From assembly GCA_947474445.1 (NCBI GenBank), contig CANJJY010000208.1, positions 1 to 7,984 on the forward strand: 7,984 nucleotides of DNA, written 5' to 3'. The first letter of the stretch is position 1. Every line of letters starts with the position of its first letter. Of this stretch, positions 1 through 6,847 are shown in pieces. Source of the DNA: Oligoflexaceae bacterium (GTDB lineage: Bacteria > Bdellovibrionota_B > Oligoflexia > Oligoflexales > Oligoflexaceae). Below the pieces are notes generated by a model that was not told where the DNA came from, did no database searches, and saw only the letters and a program-made list of their open reading frames with translations. The position numbers and the translations under genes were made by a program.

Positions 1-219
1 CTGGCGCGACATGGGCGCGATGCCCTGGAGGCCTGCGACAATCGCTTCTTCGCCTTTGCCAGAACCGCCGCCTTGATAGACGACTTGCGATTCAAGACCG
101 CTGGCGATGATTACATCGCTCATGAAGCCGGCCAGTGTATCAGAACCTTGGAGAGAACTGGTTTGAGCCAGCAAAGGGGCGCCCCATACCATAGTGCTAA
201 CGATGAGAGTACGGATCAT
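1..219 (-). CDS. PstS-like periplasmic substrate-binding protein, N-terminal part (cut by window edge)
   Basis: The reading frame is open from an ATG at 219 down to base 1, giving 73 residues; the rest lies outside the window. Residues 1-18 form a signal peptide: MIRT, then a hydrophobic stretch, then APLLA followed by QT. The mature start reads LQGSDTLAGF, followed by VVYQGGGSGKGEEAIVAG and GIAPMSR. An early GSDT, a Gly/Ser-rich GGGSGKG and a 'G(I)APMSR' segment are the phosphate-contacting pattern of the PstS type of ABC transporter binding protein. By family, such proteins bind phosphate in the periplasm and deliver it to PstCAB, or act as free phosphate-binding proteins. The start is supported by GGAG at 227-230, seven bases upstream. 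No transporter partner is visible, and a related oxyanion such as tungstate, or a role outside transport, cannot be excluded. The fold assignment is firmer than the ligand. Confidence 0.75.
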   Translation of the reverse strand, partial: MIRTLIVSTMVWGAPLLAQTSSLQGSDTLAGFMSDVIIASGLESQVVYQGGGSGKGEEAIVAGLQGIAPMSRQ

Positions 220-258
220 AGGTGATCTCCGAATTGAAATGTTGACTCTGACGTCTCG

Positions 259-287
259 GGTATACGCTGCGAGCTGTTTGAATACAA
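259..287 (-). promoter_or_regulatory. Weak candidate sigma70-type promoter for the PstS-like gene
   Basis: On the minus strand TTGTAT (282-287) is followed after exactly 17 bases by TATACC (259-264), about 40 bases upstream of the start codon at 219. The matches to consensus are 3/6 and 4/6, so this is only a candidate. No recognisable PhoB box (paired CTGTCA-like repeats) was seen in the gap, so phosphate control through PhoB is not supported by the sequence. Confidence 0.25.
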
Positions 288-335
288 AAAAATTTTCGGT
301 AAATTTCACGAAAAGCATAGGCTACAAGCTCCTAC

Positions 336-372
336 AAAAAAAAAATTCTCTGCGCAGAGCATGCGCAGAGAA
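336..372 (-). terminator. Strong Rho-independent terminator of the cytochrome gene
   Basis: Bases 346-355 and 363-372 are perfect inverted repeats (TTCTCTGCGC / GCGCAGAGAA) with a 7-base loop. On the minus strand the 10-bp stem is followed directly by ten T (336-345). It lies 26 bases past the cytochrome stop codon, so it ends that transcript and separates it from the PstS-like gene. There is no T run on the plus-strand side, so it should work in one direction only. Confidence 0.9.
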
Positions 373-397
373 CGAAGGACGACACAGGCAAGGCAAA

Positions 398-3121
398 TCA
401 GAGGGGGAAGGTGCTTTCGCACTCCGTCTGCGGGAACTGCTGTTTACCCGCGGCGAGCGAGGAGCGCACGTAATCATAAATAGTCCAGCCTGCGTTGGCG
501 GCTGCTTTTCGACTCCAAGAATCGAGCGCTTCCGGTTTAAGGGGCTTGCCCGTTTCGGGATCAAACTGCAGACTCGGATCAGTCACAGGAAGGTTGTCAT
601 GCGTACACACTTCGTTGAAGAGATCGTAATCGCGGAAGTAGGGTTTCGCTGCTTTAGGATTGCTCGGAATCTGCCTGACGCAGCGGTCCATGATGGTCTT
701 GAGCATCTGAGCCTTGTTAGATCCTAAGAGGTCAGCAACCTGCGGCGGTGGATTCATCTTAGTACCCTCAATGGCCATCCAGATGAAGTAATTGCCGCTG
801 TAATCGATCTTCTCGCCGCTCGCGTCGGCCTTGAGGAACTGCTCGAGGTTCACGCCCTTTTCACCGAACAAGCCGCGTCGGAAATTAGCGACTCGGATGC
901 TGCCTCCCGACCACTTGTCGAGATTCGATGCAAGGGGACCATCCGCTTCTCCGACTCGACCGTGACACTTCACACAGGTCATGTTGTAGAAGTAAGCACC
1001 CGGCGTTGTCCAATAGAGCTGGCCGTAAGGCTTGGTCGGTGTTCCATCAGGTTTCTTCATCCAAGCTTTGATTTCTGCAGGCTTTAGAGTCACGCTGGGG
1101 AATTTGCATTCGGGCTTTTCCTGCCAAAAATCGACGGCATAGCTCAACTTGGAGATGCGGCTCAAGGCACCGGTAAACTTCAGATCGTAGAAAGAGAGCG
1201 GCATGCCGTTGACGGGATCGTTCCAATCTTCGCGCCGCGGCTTATAGGGACCGCCGGTTTCGGTAGGGTCCTGCTCGAGAATGCCGAAATCCGGTAAGGA
1301 GTAATCATCGTCGGCGGTGCAGGCTTCCTTGGGCTCGTAGTGGTCGATGTCGTAGAGCCCGAGAGTCGGATCGTAGGTCTTGATCCAACGAGCCATGACC
1401 TTGACAGCTCGGCAGTCAGGAGCACCCGCGCTGTGCAGCGGCATCCTTGATTCGAGTTTGAGCTCCTGATCTGTCCCGGCTACGCGGTGAAAGAGATAAC
1501 TCTGATCGAGCCTGCCTTCGTGGTGCACGATTTTGCGGTTTTGAAAGAAGGTCGAAGTGAGATTGGTGTCGAAGGAAAACAGGCGCCCAGCGCTGAAATT
1601 CATCGGGATATTCGCTTCGGTCTTGGCAAAGCCCCGCGGGTTGTGGCAGGACTGGCAATTGCCGAGCATATAGCCCTGGGCCCTCAGGGTATGGTCGTCG
1701 AGCAGGCGCGTCGAAGGAAAATATTCGAGCTTAGGTAAGGCGGCGGCGTGTTGGGGGGATAACACTCCGTAGGAAACCAGCCGCGAAACTTGGCTGAGTT
1801 CATCAGCGAGGGCGGGCTGATCGCGACCGGCTTCGCCAAAGGCTCGGCGATTGACCTGCAGAGGTGTAAAGCCGAGCACGAAGTTTTCCCCCGGGCTTCC
1901 CTGGTGACATTGCTCGCAGCGGTGGCGGGCGGGAACCAAGTAGTTTCTTTTGCTGCCCGTTTCACGGTTAAAATCGATCGCTAGCGTCAAGTCCTTCCAA
2001 GGAGTTCCATCGCGGTAGGGTGCCGTCAAGAGTCGCGCATCGCTGCCGTCAGCACTCCAGACGTATGTTCCGTAGAGTGATTTGCGAGGGGCCAGGCGCA
2101 CGACGATCAAACGGGTTTCCACGGGAATGTAGCGAATCGAACCGTCCTTTTCCTTAACGCCGCGAAAGAAGGTTTTATAGAAGCGGGTGTTTTCAGGAAT
2201 GTTGAAGGTCGCCTCTTCGTTCCGATCGGCCTGCACGACTTCCAGGGGTTTAGGTTTGAAGCTACGACCGTCTTTGATGGTCGCCGGCAAGTGGATATGC
2301 CGCATCTTGCGCGCGTGATCGTTCCACAGCGGATATTCGATATTGTAGGAAAGAGTGCCTTTCCCAGCGAGTTGAATACTGTCCATCGTATCGAGATCGG
2401 TCTGACTCAGAAGCTCGGGAAGCTTTTGGCTCTGATCGAAGAAATAATCTGTTTCAGGATCGGTGCCGACTGCCCCAGCATCGGGGAGGCAGGTTCCGAG
2501 ATCGGTGATGGTTTGATCGGCGAGATCGCCCCAGCGAGGAGGATAGTCTTCGCCTTCTGGGCCGCGCGCGGCAGCTTCCGGCTTGCCGGCCTTGATCCAA
2601 TCGTCCAGTCTTTGACCGAGGGCGCGATAAGCGTCCGGATTTTTATCGCGAATATTCGCGGGTGGCATCGCTTGAGAGAGGAGCGCATCACGAATTTTTT
2701 CGGCATTGGCGGCGATGCCAGACACGAGTTGCGGCGTGCCGTCGACGACGAGCTGTTGATCGCCATAGGAGGATGCATAACTAAAACCGCCAACGCGGGT
2801 TCCTGGCGCCTTATGGCATGACTGGCAGGCGGCATCGATCGAGCTCTGCAGTTCTTTGAAGTCGGGACCAGCCACCTGACCGCTGGGCGGCGAGAGCCGA
2901 AAGCTCTGGGCGGTGCGCGGGGCACTGCAGCGGGGTTTGGCGTCTGTTGGGGTGTCGCCTTCACTCTCAGCTGTAGGCGGCGGGACAGCATCTTGATTGA
3001 GAGCCAACTGCGGCGGCGCTTGACCTTCCTTTTTGTTGGAACGGAGGCAAGCGGGCGAAAATACGGCGATAGTGGCCAAGCAAGCCAAGCTGAGAGAACG
3101 GGACCAGAGAACGCCAGACAT
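398..3121 (-). CDS. Tetraheme c-type cytochrome, putative lipoprotein, with HNE_0200-like middle region
   Basis: The 907-residue protein has four CXXCH heme-attachment motifs: CQSCH (99-103), CEQCH (402-406), CQSCH (489-493) and CVKCH (716-720). A signal peptide ends in FSPA-C25, a loose lipobox, so it is probably a lipoprotein facing the periplasm or cell surface. Residues about 85-180 form a small cytochrome c domain with a likely axial Met in MPP (152-154). Residues about 260-585 (LWNDHARKMR, PVETRLIVVR, TYVWSADGSDARLL, then the CEQCH and CQSCH motifs and SRMPLH before a WI-ending helix) resemble the HNE_0200 family of heme proteins. Residues about 690-800 form a class I-like domain with GTKMNPPP as probable axial Met. 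Eight other cysteines could form disulfides. The ATG at 3121 is chosen for its AGGAGG; a TTG 36 bases upstream has no such signal. A role in electron transfer or oxidation is inferred; the substrate is unknown. Confidence 0.88.
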   Translation of the reverse strand: MSGVLWSRSLSLACLATIAVFSPACLRSNKKEGQAPPQLALNQDAVPPPTAESEGDTPTDAKPRCSAPRTAQSFRLSPPSGQVAGPDFKELQSSIDAACQSCHKAPGTRVGGFSYASSYGDQQLVVDGTPQLVSGIAANAEKIRDALLSQAMPPANIRDKNPDAYRALGQRLDDWIKAGKPEAAARGPEGEDYPPRWGDLADQTITDLGTCLPDAGAVGTDPETDYFFDQSQKLPELLSQTDLDTMDSIQLAGKGTLSYNIEYPLWNDHARKMRHIHLPATIKDGRSFKPKPLEVVQADRNEEATFNIPENTRFYKTFFRGVKEKDGSIRYIPVETRLIVVRLAPRKSLYGTYVWSADGSDARLLTAPYRDGTPWKDLTLAIDFNRETGSKRNYLVPARHRCEQCHQGSPGENFVLGFTPLQVNRRAFGEAGRDQPALADELSQVSRLVSYGVLSPQHAAALPKLEYFPSTRLLDDHTLRAQGYMLGNCQSCHNPRGFAKTEANIPMNFSAGRLFSFDTNLTSTFFQNRKIVHHEGRLDQSYLFHRVAGTDQELKLESRMPLHSAGAPDCRAVKVMARWIKTYDPTLGLYDIDHYEPKEACTADDDYSLPDFGILEQDPTETGGPYKPRREDWNDPVNGMPLSFYDLKFTGALSRISKLSYAVDFWQEKPECKFPSVTLKPAEIKAWMKKPDGTPTKPYGQLYWTTPGAYFYNMTCVKCHGRVGEADGPLASNLDKWSGGSIRVANFRRGLFGEKGVNLEQFLKADASGEKIDYSGNYFIWMAIEGTKMNPPPQVADLLGSNKAQMLKTIMDRCVRQIPSNPKAAKPYFRDYDLFNEVCTHDNLPVTDPSLQFDPETGKPLKPEALDSWSRKAAANAGWTIYDYVRSSLAAGKQQFPQTECESTFPL

Positions 3122-3125
3122 GATT

Positions 3126-3131
3126 CCTCCT
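3126..3131 (-). promoter_or_regulatory. Ribosome binding site deciding the cytochrome start
   Basis: AGGAGG on the minus strand ends four bases before the ATG at 3121. The frame stays open upstream to a TTG at 3157, but that codon would sit almost at the predicted transcription start and would add 12 residues ahead of an otherwise ordinary signal peptide. Confidence 0.8.
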
Positions 3132-3165
3132 GAACGCACGGAGAGCTTGATAGCCAATGCCCCCA

Positions 3166-3194
3166 GTTATAGAGCCGCCCTCCCCAGCCTTCAA
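3166..3194 (-). promoter_or_regulatory. Sigma70-type promoter of the cytochrome gene
   Basis: On the minus strand TTGAAG (3189-3194, 4/6) and TATAAC (3166-3171, 5/6) are separated by exactly 17 bases. Transcription would begin near 3159, leaving a leader of roughly 38 bases with the AGGAGG site. The dyad element at 3200-3233 lies immediately upstream of the -35 hexamer, where an activator usually binds. Confidence 0.6.
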
Positions 3195-3199
3195 ATGAA

Positions 3200-3233
3200 T
3201 TGACCGTGAATCTTATGTTAAGATTGTGGTCAA
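3200..3233. promoter_or_regulatory. 34-nt dyad element, candidate operator between divergent genes
   Basis: The outer arms are TTGACC (3200-3205) and GGTCAA (3228-3233). The inner arms AATCTTA (3209-3215) and TAAGATT (3219-3225) are perfect 7-base complements around a TGT centre. The outer and inner pairs are separated by 3 bases on the left and 2 on the right, so symmetry is off by one base. No gene ends here, so a terminator is unlikely. Its place just upstream of the cytochrome -35 and 21 bases upstream of the epimerase -35 suggests a regulator binding site serving both genes. The regulator is not identifiable from the sequence. Confidence 0.55.
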
Positions 3234-3254
3234 ACTCTTCTCCTGCAAAAGCGA

Positions 3255-3283
3255 CTGAAAAAAATATCGACCTTCGCTATGAT
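3255..3283 (+). promoter_or_regulatory. Candidate sigma70-type promoter of the epimerase gene
   Basis: CTGAAA (3255-3260, 4/6) and TATGAT (3278-3283, 5/6) are 17 bases apart. Transcription would start near 3290, just ahead of the Shine-Dalgarno at 3304-3310. The first ATG of the open frame (3279) falls inside this -10 hexamer, which favours the downstream ATG at 3315 as the true start. Confidence 0.45.
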
Positions 3284-3303
3284 TGTGAGAGCCTTGAACA
3301 GTG

Positions 3304-3310
3304 AAGGGAG
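3304..3310 (+). promoter_or_regulatory. Ribosome binding site deciding the epimerase start
   Basis: AAGGGAG ends four bases before the ATG at 3315. The earlier in-frame ATG at 3279 has no purine-rich site upstream of it. Confidence 0.65.
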
Positions 3311-3314
3311 CTTT

Positions 3315-4412
3315 ATGCTACTCACCCAACCGCGTCCCTGTTCTCTCGTTGCCGGAAGCGTGCGCTGCTTGCAGATTCCCATCCACGTTCCTTTTGCGAT
3401 TTCTCGCGAGACCTTGCACGATGCGCAGATCGTCCTCATCGAACTCCGCGATGCCCACGGTCTCAAAGGCCTCGGTGAGTGCGCGCCTTTTCCTTCGCTG
3501 ACTGGCGATACCAAGGCCGTGGCAGCGTCGATGGCTCTGCAATTGGTCGAAGAGATTCGGGGATTGACGGTGGTCCAGGCGATGCAAAGACTGCGCGCGA
3601 TGAAAGCCGAAGTCACAAAGCAATCTATCACCGCTTACGTGGGGCTCGAAGGTGCTCTCTGGGATCTCTATGCGCGGCAGCAAGGAGTGTCTCTCGCACA
3701 ACTCTGGGGCCGCGCGGATCGGGAGTATCTCGACACTGATATCACTCTACCCCTCATGAAGCCCACTGATGTCGCAGGATTTTGGGATCTCTACGGCCCT
3801 CATGCTTTTCCCATCATCAAGGTCAAGGTATCAGGGCGCGTCGATGACGATCTAGCTCTGATCCACGCCCTGCGGGATCTTATTCCCGACCGCGTGCGTC
3901 TCAGTCTCGATGGCAACCAAGGTTTCACCGTCGACCAAGCGCTGAAGCTCGTCGGTCGGCTCGCGGCGTCTGGCTGCCAGCCGCTGTTTTTCGAGCAACC
4001 TCTGCCAGCTGACGATACCCTCGGACAAATCAGATTGCAGGCGCAATCGCCGATTCCCCTCTGCGCGGACGAAACGGTCAAGACGAAGGAAGATGCGCAG
4101 CGCGTGATCGATCAGAAGATGGCGGGCATGATCAACATCAAGATCATGAAATCGGGTATCGAAGAATCTCTCGCCATCATCGATCTAGCCAGCCGGGCCA
4201 AGCTACCTTTGATGATAGGCGGTATGCTCGAAAGTGAAGTTGCGATGGGTCTGTCGCTGCAGATCGCCTGCAGCACCGGTGCCATCCAGCATATCGACCT
4301 CGATACGCCTTTCTTTTTTAAACAAAGGGTCACGACGGCAAGCCCTTGGCATCAAACGAGCGCGCGCCTGCGACTGCCAGAAGGCCCTGGCCATGGTTTG
4401 ACGGCTATTTAA
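3315..4412 (+). CDS. Dipeptide epimerase of the enolase superfamily (L-Ala-D/L-Glu epimerase type)
   Basis: The 365-residue protein has the usual two-domain length. Residues about 1-120 form the capping domain, including GECAPFPSLTGDT (55-67), a TG(D/E)T loop common in dipeptide epimerases. The barrel carries the full muconate-lactonizing-enzyme-type active site: KVK (169-171) on strand 2, metal ligands Asp199 (LDGNQ), Glu227 (FFEQPL) and Asp252 (CADET), and the opposite-face catalytic Lys276 (NIKIMKSG). The Asp-Leu-Asp at 328-330 (HIDLDTPFFF) is the DxD motif that, in this subgroup, binds the dipeptide amino group. By family it interconverts L/D configuration at the C-terminal residue of a dipeptide, often L-Ala-D-Glu from murein turnover, with Mg2+, in the cytoplasm. 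YcjG and YkfB are characterised relatives. The exact dipeptide cannot be read from sequence. No murein-peptide peptidase gene adjoins it. Its stop overlaps that of the convergent kinase. Confidence 0.88.
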   Translation: MLLTQPRPCSLVAGSVRCLQIPIHVPFAISRETLHDAQIVLIELRDAHGLKGLGECAPFPSLTGDTKAVAASMALQLVEEIRGLTVVQAMQRLRAMKAEVTKQSITAYVGLEGALWDLYARQQGVSLAQLWGRADREYLDTDITLPLMKPTDVAGFWDLYGPHAFPIIKVKVSGRVDDDLALIHALRDLIPDRVRLSLDGNQGFTVDQALKLVGRLAASGCQPLFFEQPLPADDTLGQIRLQAQSPIPLCADETVKTKEDAQRVIDQKMAGMINIKIMKSGIEESLAIIDLASRAKLPLMIGGMLESEVAMGLSLQIACSTGAIQHIDLDTPFFFKQRVTTASPWHQTSARLRLPEGPGHGLTAI

Positions 4413-6697
4413 GCAGGCGCTGACCCATGATCTGAAACGTAAGGCAGATCGATCAGAAAGCGCGTGTGCGGATAATTCACGTCCAAGGTCAAGCGACCTC
4501 CATGATCCTCTGTGATGCCGCGCGCAATACTGAGCCCCAGTCCCGTGCCCTTGCCAATTTCCTTAGTCGTAAAAAAAGGCTCCATGATGCGGTGAGCAAT
4601 CGCCCCCGGGATACCCAATCCCGAATCGGTAATGCTGATCACGAGACGCTGGCCGACCACACTGCCTTCGACCCGCGCCCAAGCATCTTTCTGTCCCTGT
4701 ACAGCATCAAAGGCATTCGACAGGAGATTGAGGAACACCTGCGAGAGCTGCACGCCGCGGCTTTTGACTAGAAGGTGGGGTAATTCTTGAATATCGAGCT
4801 CAATATTGTGATGGCGAAATCTTTGACGACAGAGTTCGACCACTTCGCCCAGAAGAGTACGGATCGGGACGTTATCGAAGGGATCATTCTCGGAATCGCG
4901 GGAGAAAGAGCGCAGTCCGCGAATGATCTTGGCGATCCTAAGCGAGGTCGCTTCGATGCGTTCGAGACTCCGCCGCGTTTCCGGTTTCAGAGAGGAATCG
5001 AGCAGGGTGATCTCGCAGGTGATCGCATTGATAATCGCCAGGGGATTATTGATTTCGTGAGCGATACCGGCAGCCATTTCACCGAGACTCGCCATCCGCG
5101 CTGCGTGGATACTGCGCAAGCGTTCTGCTTCGAGTTCGGCTTCTTGCGCCTTCTTACTCGTAATATCGAGGGCGACGCCGACGTATCCCTGACTTTTGGC
5201 TTGATCGTCCATGATATGCGACGCATAGGTTTGCACCCACACAGTGCTGCCGTCTAGTCTCACCATGCGATATACGCCCTCGAAGCTGAGACCTTTGCCT
5301 ATCGATTGAGCCCAAGCACTCATCACCCATTCTCGGTCGTCTGGATGAATGACAGCCAATCTTTGCTCCCGCGGCGCGAGCTCCGGGGCCATGCCGGTGA
5401 TTTCCTTCCATTTGGGATTGGAATAGATGAGTTCGCCCGCTTCATTGGAATGAAATATGCCGACTGGCGCACACTCCATCAGAGTCGTCCAGATGCGTTC
5501 GCGCTTCTCGAGCTCCTGAGTTCTCTGAGCCACAACTTCTTCGGCTATCACCCGAGCGTCTCGCGCCGCAGTCAGCTGCTGCGCGACAGACATGGTGAGC
5601 AAGGCGCCGAGAGTGGCGACCCACGCGAGGCTGAAGTTCTCGCTGCGACCAAAAGATTCTTCGATATTTGACCCCAGGGTTGGACTCTGCGCCTGTATCG
5701 GTGATTTCTGATGGAAGGCGAAAAATAGAGTTCCCGAAAAAAGCCAGCCCACCAGGATTAAAAGACTGATTTCTGAACTTAAGCCACGGCGCCTCAGTCC
5801 ATGCAGCATGAGGGTGCTGAACGCGAGCGAGCAGAGGATCAGTTGAAGATCCACGAGATTATCATGCAGAGACAGCTGACTGAAAGGGCCTCGTCCATAG
5901 GAAGCGGCGATCGCGGTGACCATCGCGATGGAAAGACTCGAAAAGTAGAGGAAAGCACTCGAGCAGTAACGCGCGCTCAGGAGCAAAGGTACAAACAAGA
6001 GGAAGGCAAACGAACCATCCAAGACAAAGAGGGCGGAGCCGAGCAGCAAAACCGTGCCGGTGACGCCGATCACCGTGCGCCACCAACCTCGACGCCAGCG
6101 CTCTAGAGTCTGCTTCCACGGACGGGTGGTGAGAGGCGCGAGAGTGTACTGTACAAATGGGAATATGAGGAGGATGCCCAGTGAAGACCCAAGCCACCAC
6201 CAAAACCAGGTTCGGAGTCCATCATCGGCGGCGACCTCCTTTACCTTCAAAAGACAAAAGACGCCGATCGTGGCCGATAGTAAGGTCGGAATAAAGGCCG
6301 CCATCGATATGGCGAAGGTATGGCCCTGGTTTTCAACCCGCGGATAGCGGGCGATGATGAACTGATAAATCCTGAGGCCCAAGCTGGCTTCAATGAGCGG
6401 CATCAGGGCAAGAGGAAAAGCTGATGCAAAGGCAAAACCGCGGATATAGATGCTCAGGCACGAAGCAATCAAAATGCCCAGGGCCCCTCTGTACGAAAAA
6501 AAAGCAAGGGTCGCAAGAGCCCAGCCACTGGCGAGCCAATGCGGAGAAGCGAGCCCATTAGCCCTGCCTAATCGGACGTCTATCACCGCCAAAAATCCAT
6601 AAATAAAAGCTGACAGAATCACGAGCGCAAAGTTTCTCAAAGGGATAAACTTGCGATTATCACGAACTAAATCCACCGTGCTTATTAATTGCTTCAT
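4409..6697 (-). CDS. MASE1-PAS membrane sensor histidine kinase
   Basis: The 762-residue protein begins with many hydrophobic helices (about 20-375). Its WFWWWLGSSLGILLIFPF stretch (164-181) is typical of the MASE1 sensor domain. A helical linker (about 375-400) leads to one PAS domain with PAC tail (about 400-515; HPDDREW, VGVALDIT). The HisKA domain has GIAHEINNPL with phospho-acceptor His547. The ATPase domain has the N box (NLLSNAFDA, Asn657/Asn661), DSGLGI (691-696), EPFFTTK (706-712) and GKGTGLGLS. All catalytic motifs are intact, so it should autophosphorylate. No receiver domain is fused; the divergent FixJ-type regulator is the likely partner. The signal is unknown, as MASE1 ligands are poorly defined, and no heme or flavin motif is evident in the PAS domain. 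The ATG at 6697 is chosen; the frame also opens at TTG 6709. Both have weak ribosome sites. Confidence 0.9.
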   Translation of the reverse strand: MKQLISTVDLVRDNRKFIPLRNFALVILSAFIYGFLAVIDVRLGRANGLASPHWLASGWALATLAFFSYRGALGILIASCLSIYIRGFAFASAFPLALMPLIEASLGLRIYQFIIARYPRVENQGHTFAISMAAFIPTLLSATIGVFCLLKVKEVAADDGLRTWFWWWLGSSLGILLIFPFVQYTLAPLTTRPWKQTLERWRRGWWRTVIGVTGTVLLLGSALFVLDGSFAFLLFVPLLLSARYCSSAFLYFSSLSIAMVTAIAASYGRGPFSQLSLHDNLVDLQLILCSLAFSTLMLHGLRRRGLSSEISLLILVGWLFSGTLFFAFHQKSPIQAQSPTLGSNIEESFGRSENFSLAWVATLGALLTMSVAQQLTAARDARVIAEEVVAQRTQELEKRERIWTTLMECAPVGIFHSNEAGELIYSNPKWKEITGMAPELAPREQRLAVIHPDDREWVMSAWAQSIGKGLSFEGVYRMVRLDGSTVWVQTYASHIMDDQAKSQGYVGVALDITSKKAQEAELEAERLRSIHAARMASLGEMAAGIAHEINNPLAIINAITCEITLLDSSLKPETRRSLERIEATSLRIAKIIRGLRSFSRDSENDPFDNVPIRTLLGEVVELCRQRFRHHNIELDIQELPHLLVKSRGVQLSQVFLNLLSNAFDAVQGQKDAWARVEGSVVGQRLVISITDSGLGIPGAIAHRIMEPFFTTKEIGKGTGLGLSIARGITEDHGGRLTLDVNYPHTRFLIDLPYVSDHGSAPA

Positions 6698-6740
6698 GCG
6701 CTCAACCAAGGAAAATTAACTGAAGTCAGGAGATTACCCT

Positions 6741-6812
6741 TATTGAAGGCATACAACTAGCTTCAATTCGTGGATATAATGATTATTCAAGCTTTGCTCT
6801 TGTGATTCAATA
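6741..6812. repeat. Cluster of TTCAA/TTGAA half-sites in the kinase-regulator control region
   Basis: ATTGAAG (6742-6748) and CTTCAAT (6761-6767) are a perfect 7-base inverted repeat with a 12-base spacer. Further ATTCAA copies lie at 6785-6790 and 6805-6810, and TTCAATA (6806-6812) is also the exact complement of TATTGAA (6741-6747). Four half-sites in about 70 bases surround the perfect -10 hexamer at 6775-6780. The arrangement suits binding of a dimeric regulator, perhaps the FixJ-type regulator itself, but chance in an AT-rich gap is possible. Confidence 0.4.
6775..6780 (+). promoter_or_regulatory. Perfect TATAAT -10 element for the response regulator gene
   Basis: TATAAT matches the sigma70 -10 consensus fully and would start transcription near 6787, about 60 bases before the regulator ATG. 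At the proper distance upstream (6752-6757, TACAAC) there is no convincing -35. This pattern often goes with activator-dependent promoters and agrees with the half-sites around it. Confidence 0.5.
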
Positions 6813-6832
6813 GGACGAGAGAAAGTGATATT

Positions 6833-6840
6833 GAGGAGGT
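6833..6840 (+). promoter_or_regulatory. Strong ribosome binding site of the response regulator
   Basis: GAGGAGGT is an almost complete complement of the 16S rRNA 3' end and lies seven bases ahead of the ATG at 6848. It is a much stronger site than the kinase's, suggesting more regulator than kinase is made. Confidence 0.8.
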
Positions 6841-6847
6841 CAAGATT

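Noticed and set aside
220..335. PhoB box upstream of the PstS-like gene
   Set aside because: No pair of CTGTCA-like repeats with 11-base periodicity was found in the gap.
194..727. 177-codon plus-strand open frame over the 220-397 gap and the cytochrome 3' end
   Set aside because: It crosses the strong terminator hairpin and its A/T run, overlaps two minus-strand genes and has no plausible domain or ribosome site.
2291..2821. 176-codon open frame on the plus strand inside the cytochrome gene
   Set aside because: It lies wholly antisense to a protein with clear heme motifs, has no ribosome site of note and shows no recognisable domain; a shadow frame.
3122..3157. Upstream TTG start adding 12 residues to the cytochrome
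   Set aside because: The TTG lies almost at the predicted transcription start and has no Shine-Dalgarno, while ATG 3121 has AGGAGG and yields a standard signal peptide.
3279..3314. Upstream ATG start adding 12 residues to the epimerase
   Set aside because: That ATG overlaps the likely -10 hexamer and lacks a ribosome site; ATG 3315 has AAGGGAG at four bases.
4429..4450. GATCTG/CAGATC hairpin just past the epimerase stop as a terminator
   Set aside because: The 6-bp stem has a 10-base loop and no T run, and it lies in kinase coding sequence; not a convincing terminator.
4787..5257. 156-codon open frame on the plus strand inside the kinase gene
   Set aside because: It is antisense to the conserved PAS and HisKA coding region, which explains its composition; no family features seen.
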